Assembly (NCBI GenBank): GCA_025455015.1
Contig: JALONI010000028.1
Coordinates: 1 to 32,958 of the forward strand
Origin: Cyclobacteriaceae bacterium
GTDB lineage: Bacteria > Bacteroidota > Bacteroidia > Cytophagales > Cyclobacteriaceae
Length of the DNA stretch: 32,958 bases
Reading direction: 5' to 3'
Under the pieces are notes generated by a model, which did not search any database, was not told the DNA's origin, and worked only from the letters and a program-made list of their open reading frames with translations. The translations under genes were made by a program, and so were the position numbers. Positions 1-9,289 of this stretch are shown here, piece after piece. Positions within the stretch are counted from its first letter, which is position 1. Each line of letters opens with the position of its first letter.

Positions 1-3000
1 CAGAGCCGGGCGCCATCTATCAAGTACGGCTGAACTTCAGGCGCAGCTACCTGGCGTACGTGTGCGAGGAAGGAGGCGAGGAGGAGGCCGGGCAGACGGC
101 CTTTGGCGCAGACGAGAATTTTGAATCGGAGGAGCGCGAAGAGAGTTATTGGGACAGCTACGAAGATTATTACTATGGCGAAGACTACGAGTGGGAAGAA
201 CGTGAGAACCCCTGCCATTCATCGTACTACGTGAACCGTGCCATCCGCAAAAACATCATCGCCACCGACATTGGGTTGATGGCCAAGCAAGGGGAAGACG
301 GCACCACCACGGTCATTGCCACCGACTTAAAAACCACCCTGCCGCTGGCCGGTGTGCAAGTGGAGATGTTCGATTACCAACAGCAATTGCTGGGTACGGC
401 CACAACCACGGCCGAGGGGCAGGCAGTCATAGCGTCTAAACGCAAGCCGTTTGTGCTGGTGGCACGCAGCGGTACGCAACGCGGCTATCTAAAACTGCAG
501 GATGGCAGCTCGCTGTCGCTGAGCAATTTTGACGTGGGTGGTGAGCGTGTGCAAAATGGGTTAAAAGGATTGCTGTATGGCGAACGTGGCGTGTGGCGTC
601 CGGGCGATTCGTTGTACCTCACTTTTATCCTGGAGGATAAACTGAAGCTGCTGCCGGCCAACCACCCGGTGGTGTTTGAATTGCAAAATCCGCAAGGGCA
701 AATCACCAGCCGCATGGTGCGGTCGTCTTCCGAGAATGGATTTTATTCGTTTGCCACCGCGACCGATCCCGAAGCACCTACCGGCAACTGGACGGCCAAG
801 GTAAAAGTAGGCGGCACCGAGTTTACGCAGCCGCTCAAGATCGAGATGGTAAAGCCCAACCGATTGAAGATCAATTTGGACTTTGGTGTAGACAAACTGA
901 AAGCCGGCACCGATGCCATCAGCGGCAAGCTGAACGTGAAATGGCTACACGGGGCCCCGGGCAAAAACCTGCGGGCACAGTTTGAAGTAACGCTCACCAA
1001 AGCGACCACCCGATTTGACAGATATCCGGAGTTTGTGTTTGATGATCCCACGCGCAGTTTCACCAGCGAAACGGTGGAGATTTTTGATGGCGTTACCGAT
1101 GCAGAAGGAAACCAGACCGTGAATGCCGAATTGGCCGTGAACGAGGCTGCGCCCGGCATGCTCAACGCGGTCTTTCGTGGCAAGGTGTTTGAAGAGAGCG
1201 GCAACTTTAGCATTGACCGTTTCAGCATTCCTTACTATCCGTATACTTCGTTCACCGGCATTCGTTTGCCGCAGGGCGACCGTGCCCGGGGTATGCTGCT
1301 TACCGATACGACTCACCGCGTGGAAGTGGTAACGCTGGATGCCGATGGCGGGCCCGTCTCGCGCACGAACATTGAAATGACGTTGTACAAAGTGAACTGG
1401 CGCTGGTGGTGGGATCAATCCAACGAAGGCGATGTGAATTTTATGTCGGGCAGCTATTCACAGCCCATCGCGGTGGGCAAGATTCAAACGGTCAATGGCA
1501 AAGGACAGTGGACATTTAGAGTTAAATATCCTGAGTGGGGCCGCTTCTTTGTGCGGGCCTACGATCCCGAATCGGGCCACAGCACCGGCAAAACGGTGTA
1601 CATCGACTGGCCGGGATGGGCCGGACGCGCTCGCAACGAAGCGGACGGAGCCACCATGTTGTCGTTTGCCGCTGACAAACCCGCGTACAACATTGGCGAG
1701 AAAGTGAATTTGGTTATTCCCGGCAGCGACAAAGGCCGCGCGCTCGTCAGCGTGGAAAACGGCAGCCGCGTGCTCAAAACCTTCTGGTTGGAAACCAAGA
1801 AGGGCGACAATCCTTTTTCGTTTGAGGTGACAAAAGACATGACACCCAACGTCTTCATCAGCGTGACAGCCTTGCAGCCACACGCGCAAACGGCCAATGA
1901 CCTGCCCATTCGCATGTATGGCGTCATTCCCATTCAGGTAGAAGACCCGGCCACTCATTTGACACCCGTCATCTCCATGCCCGATGTACTGGAGCCGGGG
2001 CAGAAGGTGACGATCAAGATTTCAGAGAAGGACAAACGCAAAATGACCTACACGGTAGCGGTGGTGGATGAAGGGCTGTTGGATTTAACCAAGTTTAAGA
2101 CTCCCGATGCGTGGAGCCGCTTTTATGCGCGCGAGGCTTTGGGCGTGCGCACGTGGGATGTATTTGATGAAGTAATCGGTGCCTTTGGCGGAAAACTCGA
2201 ACGTCTCCTGGCCATTGGTGGCGATGGCGAACTGGCAGGAAAGGAAGACGATGCAAAAGCAAATCGGTTTAAGCCGGTGGTCAAGTTTTTTGGGCCCTTT
2301 ACGCTCACGGGCAGTGGCAACGAACACACGTTTACCATGCCGCAATACATTGGCTCCGTCAAAACGATGGTCGTGGCGGGGTACGAAGGCGCGTATGGCT
2401 CGGCCGACAAGGCTACCCCGGTGCGCAAGCCGCTGATGGTGTTGGCTACGCTGCCACGCGTGCTGGGGCCGGAAGAGAAAGTTAAACTGCCCGTCACGCT
2501 GTTTGCGCAGGAGAAGTCCATCCGCAATGTAAAAGTAGAGGTGAAGGTCAGTGGGCCCGTATCACTATCGGGCACCCCGTCTAAAACGGTGGCCATGCAG
2601 AGCAACGACCAAACCGTTGACTTTGATTTGGAGGTAGCGGGCCAAACCGGAGTGGCAAAAATTGAAGTGACGGCCCGCTCGGGCAGCTACCAATCCACCG
2701 ATGTGATTGAAATACAAGTGCGCAACGCTAATACGCCCGTCACCCGCGTGCAGGAGGTGCTGCTCGAAGCCGGAAAAAGCTGGGCGGGCAACCTGGCGCC
2801 CGTGGGCATGCCGGGTACCAACAGTGCGGTACTGGAAGTAAGCACTTTGCCGCCCGTGAACTTAGGTCAGCGGCTGAAGTATTTGATGCAATACCCGCAC
2901 GGCTGCATCGAGCAGACTACGTCTTCCGTATTTCCGCAGTTGTATCTGGAAAACATCAAGTCGTTGACGGCCGAGGAGAAAGCCACGGTGCAGCGAAACG

Positions 3001-4265
3001 TCAAAGCAGGCATTGAGCGGTTGAAGCTGTTCGCCCAGCGCGATGGAGGCTTTGCCTACTGGCCGGGTGGCGAAAACTCCGACAGTTGGGGCACTGCCTA
3101 TGCCGGTCATTTTTTGGTGGAGGCCGAAGCCAGGGGCTATTTTGTGCCTAACGACCTGTTGAAGCGGTGGAAGCGCTATCAAAAAGAAAAAGCCCAGGCG
3201 TGGCGTAAAAGCCAGGAGTACTACAGCAGCGAACTGATTCAGGCATATCGTTTGTATACGCTGGCGCTGGCCAACAGTGCCGAGCTCAGCGCCATGAACC
3301 GTTTGCGTGAGGCCGGCAACCTGCCGCCCACGGCCGCGTGGATGCTGGCCGCGGCCTACGTGAAGGCCGGGCAGGCAGAGGCAGCCAAGGCACTCATGGC
3401 CAAGTTGCCCATCACGGTGAAGCCGTATCAGGAGATGGCCTACTCCTATGGTTCAGACCTGCGCGACCAGGCCATCATTCTGGAAACGCTGTCGATGCTG
3501 GGCGACCGCACCAAAGCCTTTGACGTGCTGCGCGAGATGGCCGCCTCCCTGGGACGGCAGGATTATTATGGAAACACGCAAACGCTGGCGTGGTGCCTGA
3601 AGGCGATTGGTGTTTTTGCTGGCCAGGAGCAAAAAGGGGAGCTGCGTTTTACCTACACCTATCGCGGCAAAGAGGTGAAGGTGAACACGGGCCTGCCCAT
3701 CGCACAAATTCCGCTGGCCGTGGCCGATGCGAAAACCGAAGCGTTGAAGATGACGAGTGAAAACAAAGGTATGTTGTTTGTGCGCGTCATTGGCGAGGGT
3801 ACGCCCGCGCGGGGCCAGGAAGACAATGCCGAGAACAACCTCGCCATCCGGGTGGCCTACACCGACACCGATGGGCGTGCGCTGGACGTAGCCACCTTGG
3901 AGCAGGGACAGGAGTTCATCGCATCGGTGACTGTGTCAAACCCCGGGCTGCGCGGAGCGTACAAAAACATGGCACTGGCCCAGGTGTTCCCTTCCGGGTG
4001 GGAGATCAACAACCTGCGATTGGACGAAGCGCAATCGCGCCTCGCGGGCGATGTGCCCACCTATCAAGACATCCGCGATGACCGCGTGTACACCTATTTT
4101 GATTTGGGCAATGCACAGCAGAAAACATTCAGCGTGTTGCTGACGGCCAGCTATGCAGGCACGTTTTACCTGCCCGCGGTAAGCTGCGAGGCCATGTATG
4201 ACCCAACCGTTTACGCTCGTCAGAAAGGCATGGAGATAAGGGTATTAAAACCGGTGGGGCAATGA
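1..4265 (+). CDS. Alpha-2-macroglobulin family protein, 5' end missing
   Basis: Large periplasmic or outer-membrane protease trap of the bacterial alpha-2-macroglobulin family. The frame is open from base 3, so the gene begins left of the window; about 1,420 residues are visible, whereas family members are commonly 1,600-1,900. The thioester motif GCIEQ is present, with its Cys codon at 2904-2906 and the Gln three residues on; in this family the bond reacts covalently with an attacking protease. After it comes the alpha-helical thioester domain (roughly 2830-3700) and a C-terminal beta domain ending at 4265. The earliest visible part (about 60-230) is strikingly acidic and tyrosine-rich. The gene lies 141 bases before pbpC in the same direction, the arrangement known from E. 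coli yfhM-pbpC, where trapping and peptidoglycan repair are thought to be coupled. Family assignment is firm; the start, signal peptide and any lipobox are outside the window. Confidence 0.93.
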   Translation, partial: EPGAIYQVRLNFRRSYLAYVCEEGGEEEAGQTAFGADENFESEEREESYWDSYEDYYYGEDYEWEERENPCHSSYYVNRAIRKNIIATDIGLMAKQGEDGTTTVIATDLKTTLPLAGVQVEMFDYQQQLLGTATTTAEGQAVIASKRKPFVLVARSGTQRGYLKLQDGSSLSLSNFDVGGERVQNGLKGLLYGERGVWRPGDSLYLTFILEDKLKLLPANHPVVFELQNPQGQITSRMVRSSSENGFYSFATATDPEAPTGNWTAKVKVGGTEFTQPLKIEMVKPNRLKINLDFGVDKLKAGTDAISGKLNVKWLHGAPGKNLRAQFEVTLTKATTRFDRYPEFVFDDPTRSFTSETVEIFDGVTDAEGNQTVNAELAVNEAAPGMLNAVFRGKVFEESGNFSIDRFSIPYYPYTSFTGIRLPQGDRARGMLLTDTTHRVEVVTLDADGGPVSRTNIEMTLYKVNWRWWWDQSNEGDVNFMSGSYSQPIAVGKIQTVNGKGQWTFRVKYPEWGRFFVRAYDPESGHSTGKTVYIDWPGWAGRARNEADGATMLSFAADKPAYNIGEKVNLVIPGSDKGRALVSVENGSRVLKTFWLETKKGDNPFSFEVTKDMTPNVFISVTALQPHAQTANDLPIRMYGVIPIQVEDPATHLTPVISMPDVLEPGQKVTIKISEKDKRKMTYTVAVVDEGLLDLTKFKTPDAWSRFYAREALGVRTWDVFDEVIGAFGGKLERLLAIGGDGELAGKEDDAKANRFKPVVKFFGPFTLTGSGNEHTFTMPQYIGSVKTMVVAGYEGAYGSADKATPVRKPLMVLATLPRVLGPEEKVKLPVTLFAQEKSIRNVKVEVKVSGPVSLSGTPSKTVAMQSNDQTVDFDLEVAGQTGVAKIEVTARSGSYQSTDVIEIQVRNANTPVTRVQEVLLEAGKSWAGNLAPVGMPGTNSAVLEVSTLPPVNLGQRLKYLMQYPHGCIEQTTSSVFPQLYLENIKSLTAEEKATVQRNVKAGIERLKLFAQRDGGFAYWPGGENSDSWGTAYAGHFLVEAEARGYFVPNDLLKRWKRYQKEKAQAWRKSQEYYSSELIQAYRLYTLALANSAELSAMNRLREAGNLPPTAAWMLAAAYVKAGQAEAAKALMAKLPITVKPYQEMAYSYGSDLRDQAIILETLSMLGDRTKAFDVLREMAASLGRQDYYGNTQTLAWCLKAIGVFAGQEQKGELRFTYTYRGKEVKVNTGLPIAQIPLAVADAKTEALKMTSENKGMLFVRVIGEGTPARGQEDNAENNLAIRVAYTDTDGRALDVATLEQGQEFIASVTVSNPGLRGAYKNMALAQVFPSGWEINNLRLDEAQSRLAGDVPTYQDIRDDRVYTYFDLGNAQQKTFSVLLTASYAGTFYLPAVSCEAMYDPTVYARQKGMEIRVLKPVGQ

Positions 4266-4311
4266 TTTTGGGAGCCTGTTTTTCTCGCTGATTTCTGCGG
4301 CTGGGGCCAAG

Positions 4312-4319
4312 TAAATTTG
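4312..4319 (+). promoter_or_regulatory. Putative -7 promoter element upstream of pbpC
   Basis: The octamer TAAATTTG fits the Bacteroidota -7 consensus TAnnTTTG exactly. No good TTTG element is seen at the expected -33 distance, so this is only a plausible promoter. It would give a leader of about 80 bases before the pbpC ATG and allow pbpC to be transcribed apart from the upstream macroglobulin gene. Confidence 0.35.
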
Positions 4320-4406
4320 TGCGGAGATCAGCCTACCCGGTTTTCCGGATGCCCCGGGTAATGCGTGGTCAGGTTGCTCTCTGAGTAAAGCAAGAAGTAA
4401 AGCCAA

Positions 4407-6788
4407 ATGCTAAACGTGCGATCCGCCCGTCTTCATTTTTTTGTCTGTTCGCGGTGGTCCTTGGTGGCGGTGCTTGCTGGCGCCCTGGCAATCGCCTATT
4501 TTTTTTGCCTGCCCCAGCCCCTGTTTTCCGACCCGTACAGCACCGTGTTGGAAGACCAGAACCATCGTTTGCTCAGTGCTTCCATTGCGGCTGACGGCCA
4601 GTGGCGGTTTCCCTTAGTCGATACCGTGCCTGCGAAATTTGAACAAGCGTTGGTGATGTTTGAAGACCAGCGCTTCCATACGCATGTGGGCGTGGACGGG
4701 CGCGCGCTGGCGCGCGCCCTGCGTCAGAACATCCGCGCAGGCAAGATCGTCAGCGGGGGAAGCACCCTCTCCATGCAAGTCATTCGCCTGGTGCGAAAAG
4801 ACAAACCGCGAACGGTTTGGAACAAGGTCATTGAGATGGTGATGGCCACGCGCCTGGAGTGGCGGTATTCCAAAAAGGAAATCGTGCAGCTTTATGCCTC
4901 CCATGCGCCTTTTGGCGGCAACGTGGTAGGTTTGGAGGCCGCCTGCTGGCGCTACTTTGGCCGCGACCCTTCGCAACTGAGTTGGGCCGAAGCCGCCACG
5001 CTCGCCATTCTGCCCAACAACCCCGGCATGATTCACCTGGGCCGCAACCGCGCGGCCCTCCAACAGAAGCGCAACCGCCTGCTTATGCGACTGGCCCGTG
5101 CGGGATACCTCGATTCGTTGGCATTGCCATTGGCGTTGCAAGAAGCGGTGCCCGGCCCTCCGCTGCCGCTGCCGCGCCATGCTCCGCATTTGCTGGATCA
5201 TATCACCGCCAAGGGATGGAAGGGCCAGCGTGTGACATCCACCTTGGACGAACAGCTACAGCAGCGCGTGACGGAGCGCGTGTGGCAACACCACCAGCGT
5301 TTGGCGGCCAATCGGATTTTCAATGCCGCAGCCCTGGTAATGGAAGTGGAGACGGGGCATGTGGTGGCCTACGTGGGCAATGTGCCCTCGGGCGAACGGA
5401 ATCAACAACAAGTGGACGTCATCCAGGCACCGCGCAGCACGGGTAGCATTTTGAAGCCGTTTCTGTTTGCCGCTCTGGTGGACGAGGGCAAGTTGCTGCC
5501 CGGCATGTTGCTGCCCGATGTGCCCACTGTCATCCAAGGTTTTGCGCCCCAAAACTTCTCCAAGTCATTTGATGGTGCCGTGCCCGCCAGAGACGCGTTG
5601 ATCCGTTCGCTCAATATACCCGCAGTGCTGGCGCTGAAAGAATATCGGTATGAGAAGTTTCACAGCCTGCTTACGCAGATGGGCATGACCACGCTGACGC
5701 GGCCGCCCGATCATTACGGGCTCACGCTGATCACGGGAGGTGCGGAGGGCACCTTGTGGGACATCACCGGCATGTATGCGTCCATGGCGCGCACGCTCAA
5801 CCGGTATTTCACCCGGCCGGGCGTCAGGCGCTACGAGGCGAAGGACTTCCATCCACCCGTGATCCACCGGGTTGATGACCCTGCCCCCGGTGTGATGGAA
5901 ACGAAATCGATCGTGAGTGCCTCGTCCATCTATGTCACGTGGGAGGTGCTCAAAGAGCTTTATCGGCCCGGTGAAGAAACCGGCTGGCAGTTGTTCGGCA
6001 GTGCCAAAAAAATCGCCTGGAAGACAGGCACCAGTTTTGGCTTTCGCGATGGGTGGGCGGTGGGCGTCAACGGAGACTATGCCGTGGGTGTGTGGGTGGG
6101 CAATGCCGATGGCGAGGGCAGGCCCGGGCTGACGGGTACGGAGGCGGCTGCACCGCTTCTGTTCGATTTATTTTCGCTGTTGCCGAGTCAGCGCTGGTTT
6201 GAGGTGCCCCGCAGCGAGATGACACCGGTGGCTGTTTGTGCGCGCAGCGGCTACCGCGCTCAGGCCCGGTGCGAACAAATTGACACCGTGCTTTTACCCC
6301 TGGCAGCCGAGCGCACCGGCACCTGTCCGTTCCACCAAAAAGTATTTGTGAACGAAACAGGCACGTATCGCGTGCACGCAGATTGCGAACCGCTGGAAAA
6401 GCTACATCCTGCCCGCTGGTTTGTTTTGCCGCCCGTGCAAGAGTATTACTACAAAAGCAAAAATATCCGCTATCAGCCGCTGCCTCCCTACCGGCCCGAC
6501 TGCCGCGATCCTTCCGCAATTGCCGCCATGGATATCATCTACCCCCGGCCCAACGCCTCGGTGTTCGTACCACGCCTGCTGGATGGCGCAGTCAGCGATG
6601 TTGTATTGCAGGCTACCCATCGCAACAGCCAAGCGAAAATCTATTGGCACCTGGACAATGAGTTTGTAGGCGTCACGAGCCGTGGCCACAAACTGGCCCT
6701 TCAGCCGCGCGAGGGCAGCCACGTGCTGGTGCTCATAGACGAAACGGGTCAAAGCCTGCAGCAAACCTTCACCGTTATTGCCCGCTAG
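4407..6788 (+). CDS. pbpC: Penicillin-binding protein 1C (bifunctional peptidoglycan synthase)
   Basis: A 793-residue class A penicillin-binding protein. An N-terminal membrane anchor (about residues 15-37) is followed by a GT51 glycosyltransferase domain with EDQRF (catalytic Glu86), GGSTLSMQ and the downstream KKEIVQLY region. The transpeptidase domain carries the SILK box (nucleophile Ser347), SLN (Ser401) and KTGTS (Lys539). The last 90 or so residues form the extra C-terminal beta domain typical of PbpC (BiPBP_C). It polymerises and cross-links peptidoglycan in the periplasm. The ATG at 4407 puts the membrane anchor close to the N-terminus and is the natural start. Its place directly after an alpha-2-macroglobulin gene matches the known yfhM-pbpC pairing, which supports PbpC rather than PBP1A. 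All catalytic boxes are intact, so it should be active. Confidence 0.96.
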   Translation: MLNVRSARLHFFVCSRWSLVAVLAGALAIAYFFCLPQPLFSDPYSTVLEDQNHRLLSASIAADGQWRFPLVDTVPAKFEQALVMFEDQRFHTHVGVDGRALARALRQNIRAGKIVSGGSTLSMQVIRLVRKDKPRTVWNKVIEMVMATRLEWRYSKKEIVQLYASHAPFGGNVVGLEAACWRYFGRDPSQLSWAEAATLAILPNNPGMIHLGRNRAALQQKRNRLLMRLARAGYLDSLALPLALQEAVPGPPLPLPRHAPHLLDHITAKGWKGQRVTSTLDEQLQQRVTERVWQHHQRLAANRIFNAAALVMEVETGHVVAYVGNVPSGERNQQQVDVIQAPRSTGSILKPFLFAALVDEGKLLPGMLLPDVPTVIQGFAPQNFSKSFDGAVPARDALIRSLNIPAVLALKEYRYEKFHSLLTQMGMTTLTRPPDHYGLTLITGGAEGTLWDITGMYASMARTLNRYFTRPGVRRYEAKDFHPPVIHRVDDPAPGVMETKSIVSASSIYVTWEVLKELYRPGEETGWQLFGSAKKIAWKTGTSFGFRDGWAVGVNGDYAVGVWVGNADGEGRPGLTGTEAAAPLLFDLFSLLPSQRWFEVPRSEMTPVAVCARSGYRAQARCEQIDTVLLPLAAERTGTCPFHQKVFVNETGTYRVHADCEPLEKLHPARWFVLPPVQEYYYKSKNIRYQPLPPYRPDCRDPSAIAAMDIIYPRPNASVFVPRLLDGAVSDVVLQATHRNSQAKIYWHLDNEFVGVTSRGHKLALQPREGSHVLVLIDETGQSLQQTFTVIAR

Positions 6789-6874
6789 CGTTGGTTGTTT
6801 GAAAAAGAATCTGCTTTTTTACGCGATAACTTGATCGTGGTCAAGTCGTTGGCTTTTACCTAAACCCATTCCGA

Positions 6875-8038
6875 ATGAAGACGCGTCTATTTTTTGCGCT
6901 TCTATGTGTTTTGTCAGTTGCTTTTTCGGCCGGTGCGCAGCCTACCCCTCCCTCGTATTTTGTCGTCATAGGGGCGTTTGCCATCCAGGAAAATGCCGGC
7001 CGGCATGTAGCCGATGCCGCAATCAAAGGACTGACGCCTACACCGGCCATCAACCCGTTGCGAAAGCTCACCTACGTGTACACCTTGCAAACGGACCACG
7101 CGAGGGCGGCCTTCGCGGAAGCCGCGCGCATCCGCCAGTCAACTCCGTATAAGGATACATGGGTTTTTTTTGGCCGACTAGGCGAAACGCAGCCACAAAC
7201 ACCCTTGGCTCGCGAAGAAAAATCAACCCTCGAAGCCGCGATACCCGAGCGTGAAGAAAAGGCAATCGCCACCCTGACCCCGCCACCCGATTCCGCTTCG
7301 GTGATACCCGCCAAAAAAGACACCCGACCTGCGCGCAAACCCGAAGACGGAAAGGATTTCTTGTTTCAAGTGATGTCGGGCACCGAGCCGCTCAAAGGCG
7401 TGGTAGACATTTATGATAAAGACAAAAAGAGAAAGCTCCGTACCCTCAATAGCAATGAGCAGACGCTCGTCAAGCCCCTCACGCCCAACGGGCAATGGAT
7501 CATCGTGTGCGAGATTATGGGATATAAGCCAAAAGAATTTACGCTGAACTATTTTGAACCCGGCAGCACCGCAGGGGTAGAGGTAACGGAGGCGGGGGAG
7601 GTGCTCGTTTCCATTGACTTGCAAAAGGCCGTGCGGGGCGATATGCTGCGCACCTATCATGTACGGTTTTTTGAGGATGCGTCCGTGATGCGCCCCGAGT
7701 CACAGGACGAAGTGGACGCCCTGAAACAAATGCTGCAGGATAATCCGGAGTTCCGCATTCGGATACATGGCCATACCAACGGCAACTACGGAGGCAAAAT
7801 CGTCTCGAAAAAAGAAGACGATCGCGAATTTTTTATGCTCACCAATACCCAAGAGGGGAAAGGATCGGCCAAAAAGCTGTCGGGTATGCGGGCCGAGGCC
7901 ATTCGCACGTATCTGATTGCTTCGGGCATTCAAGCTACGCGCATGGAAATTGAGGCATGGGGCGGAAAAAAGCCGCTGGAAGACCCGTATGGCGACAAGG
8001 CAGCAGCCAACTCGCGCGTGGAGATCGAGATTTTATAG
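6875..8038 (+). CDS. Secreted SPOR-like/OmpA-domain protein, copy 1
   Basis: A 387-residue envelope protein. It has a Sec signal peptide with probable cleavage after AGA near residue 21, then a SPOR-like segment (PSYFVVIGAF to about residue 110), a low-complexity linker rich in Pro, Lys and Glu, a small beta-rich middle region (about 165-250), and a C-terminal OmpA-like domain (about 255-387) with RIRIHGHTNG, a conserved RAEAIRTYL helix and the closing AANSRVEIEIL. Such domains bind the peptide part of peptidoglycan, and SPOR domains bind glycan strands, so it probably sits on the cell wall beneath the outer membrane. It is the first of a tandem pair with the next gene, which has the same domain order and exactly the same length. 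The specific role is unknown; gliding, secretion or envelope-integrity functions are possible but not shown. Confidence 0.85.
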   Translation: MKTRLFFALLCVLSVAFSAGAQPTPPSYFVVIGAFAIQENAGRHVADAAIKGLTPTPAINPLRKLTYVYTLQTDHARAAFAEAARIRQSTPYKDTWVFFGRLGETQPQTPLAREEKSTLEAAIPEREEKAIATLTPPPDSASVIPAKKDTRPARKPEDGKDFLFQVMSGTEPLKGVVDIYDKDKKRKLRTLNSNEQTLVKPLTPNGQWIIVCEIMGYKPKEFTLNYFEPGSTAGVEVTEAGEVLVSIDLQKAVRGDMLRTYHVRFFEDASVMRPESQDEVDALKQMLQDNPEFRIRIHGHTNGNYGGKIVSKKEDDREFFMLTNTQEGKGSAKKLSGMRAEAIRTYLIASGIQATRMEIEAWGGKKPLEDPYGDKAAANSRVEIEIL

Positions 8039-8108
8039 CCGGTGGTGCCCTTGGCCAAGTCCCGGGTTCCGACTACCTTTCGTACGCCATCGTCAACCCT
8101 ATTCGCTT

Positions 8109-9272
8109 ATGTGGAAAAAAATACTGGTCGTTACCTTGTGGGTCGCCTCTGCCGCTGTGTGGGCCCAAGAAGAAACCAACTACTACGTAGTGGTGGGAGC
8201 CTTTCGCAATTTGAACTATGCCATCCGCTACACGGATGAAGCCAACAAGGCAGGCTTCAATGCCGAGTACGCCCTCCATCCCGCCCGCCAGTTGTATTAT
8301 GTGTTTTTGTTGGCTACGCCCGAAAAACGCAGGGCCTATGCCTTTATGATGAAGATGCGGGTAGAAACCAAGTACAAAGAAGCCTGGGTGTACGCAGGCA
8401 GTTTGGGCGCGGGCGTGGTGGCAGAATCGCCCCAAGAACCGGTCGTTGACGATCAGCCGGAGAAGATGCCCTCGGATGGAGTGGTGGTGGAACCGGTAAA
8501 AAAAGACTCGATCGTGGCTGCGGTGGAACCGCTGATCGTGGAAAAGCCGCCCGTGGTGGAGGAGAAAAAGCCCTTCTACCGCACCTTCGTATTTCAGTTG
8601 ATTGACGCGGATGATAACAGTCCCGTCAAGGGCGAGGTATTTTTACAAGAAGACCCTCGGGCGGAGGAATTTGTGGCCTATGTAGCCAATGAGGGTACCC
8701 AGGTAACGCCTCCGCGCAATACAGCCGGCACCTACTCGCTCGTTACGCAAGCGGCCGGGTACCGCATGGTTATGCAAAATCTCAACTACAAACCATTGAT
8801 GAGCGATGGCGGTGATGCCGACAAACCCATCGTGGTACCCATTCGGTTGGTGAAAGTAAAAAAGGGCGACTATGTCGAGTTCTCCCACGTGCGTTTTTTC
8901 AAAGACGCGGCCATTCTCCAACCCGGCTCACGCGATGAACTGCTGGGACTGGCCGATTTGATGAAAGAGAACACACGCTATAAAATCAAAGTGCACGCGC
9001 ATTGCAACGGCAAAGCCGATCGGGAGGCCACGCTGTTGGGTGCCAGCACCGAGTACTTTGCGCTGACCGACCAAAACGTAAAAAAGAAGGTGTCGGCCAA
9101 AGAACTGACGGCTGCCCGGGCGCAACTCATCAAAGACTTTTTTGTCAGCCAAGGTATTGATGGCTCCCGCGTGGGCACCGTGGCCGAGGGGGGCCGCGTG
9201 CCCCTGTATCCCGAAACGGGAAAGACCGCCCCCTTCAACGACCGCATTGAGATTGAGGTAGTGCGCAAATAG
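8109..9272 (+). CDS. Secreted SPOR-like/OmpA-domain protein, copy 2
   Basis: A paralogue of the preceding gene, also 387 residues. I chose the ATG at 8109, 70 bases after the upstream stop, because it gives a clean signal peptide (MWKKILVVTLWVASAAVWA) followed at once by the SPOR-like segment NYYVVVGAFRN; longer in-frame starts would overlap copy 1 and bury the signal. A Val/Pro/Glu-rich linker (about residues 105-155), a beta-rich middle region and the OmpA-like domain follow, ending in NDRIEIEVVRK. In copy 1 the corresponding OmpA signature is HVRFFEDA, here HVRFFKDA. The HGHTNG loop is HAHCNG here, so a cysteine has entered the binding loop. The gene is convergent with htrA, with 17 bases between the two stops. 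The function is unknown beyond likely peptidoglycan binding. Confidence 0.84.
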   Translation: MWKKILVVTLWVASAAVWAQEETNYYVVVGAFRNLNYAIRYTDEANKAGFNAEYALHPARQLYYVFLLATPEKRRAYAFMMKMRVETKYKEAWVYAGSLGAGVVAESPQEPVVDDQPEKMPSDGVVVEPVKKDSIVAAVEPLIVEKPPVVEEKKPFYRTFVFQLIDADDNSPVKGEVFLQEDPRAEEFVAYVANEGTQVTPPRNTAGTYSLVTQAAGYRMVMQNLNYKPLMSDGGDADKPIVVPIRLVKVKKGDYVEFSHVRFFKDAAILQPGSRDELLGLADLMKENTRYKIKVHAHCNGKADREATLLGASTEYFALTDQNVKKKVSAKELTAARAQLIKDFFVSQGIDGSRVGTVAEGGRVPLYPETGKTAPFNDRIEIEVVRK

Positions 9273-9289
9273 TAGTGCGCGCGGCCGTG

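Noticed and set aside
8042-8108. Longer N-terminus for the second SPOR/OmpA protein
   Set aside because: The frame runs back into copy 1, but the residues encoded are not conserved and would bury the obvious signal peptide.
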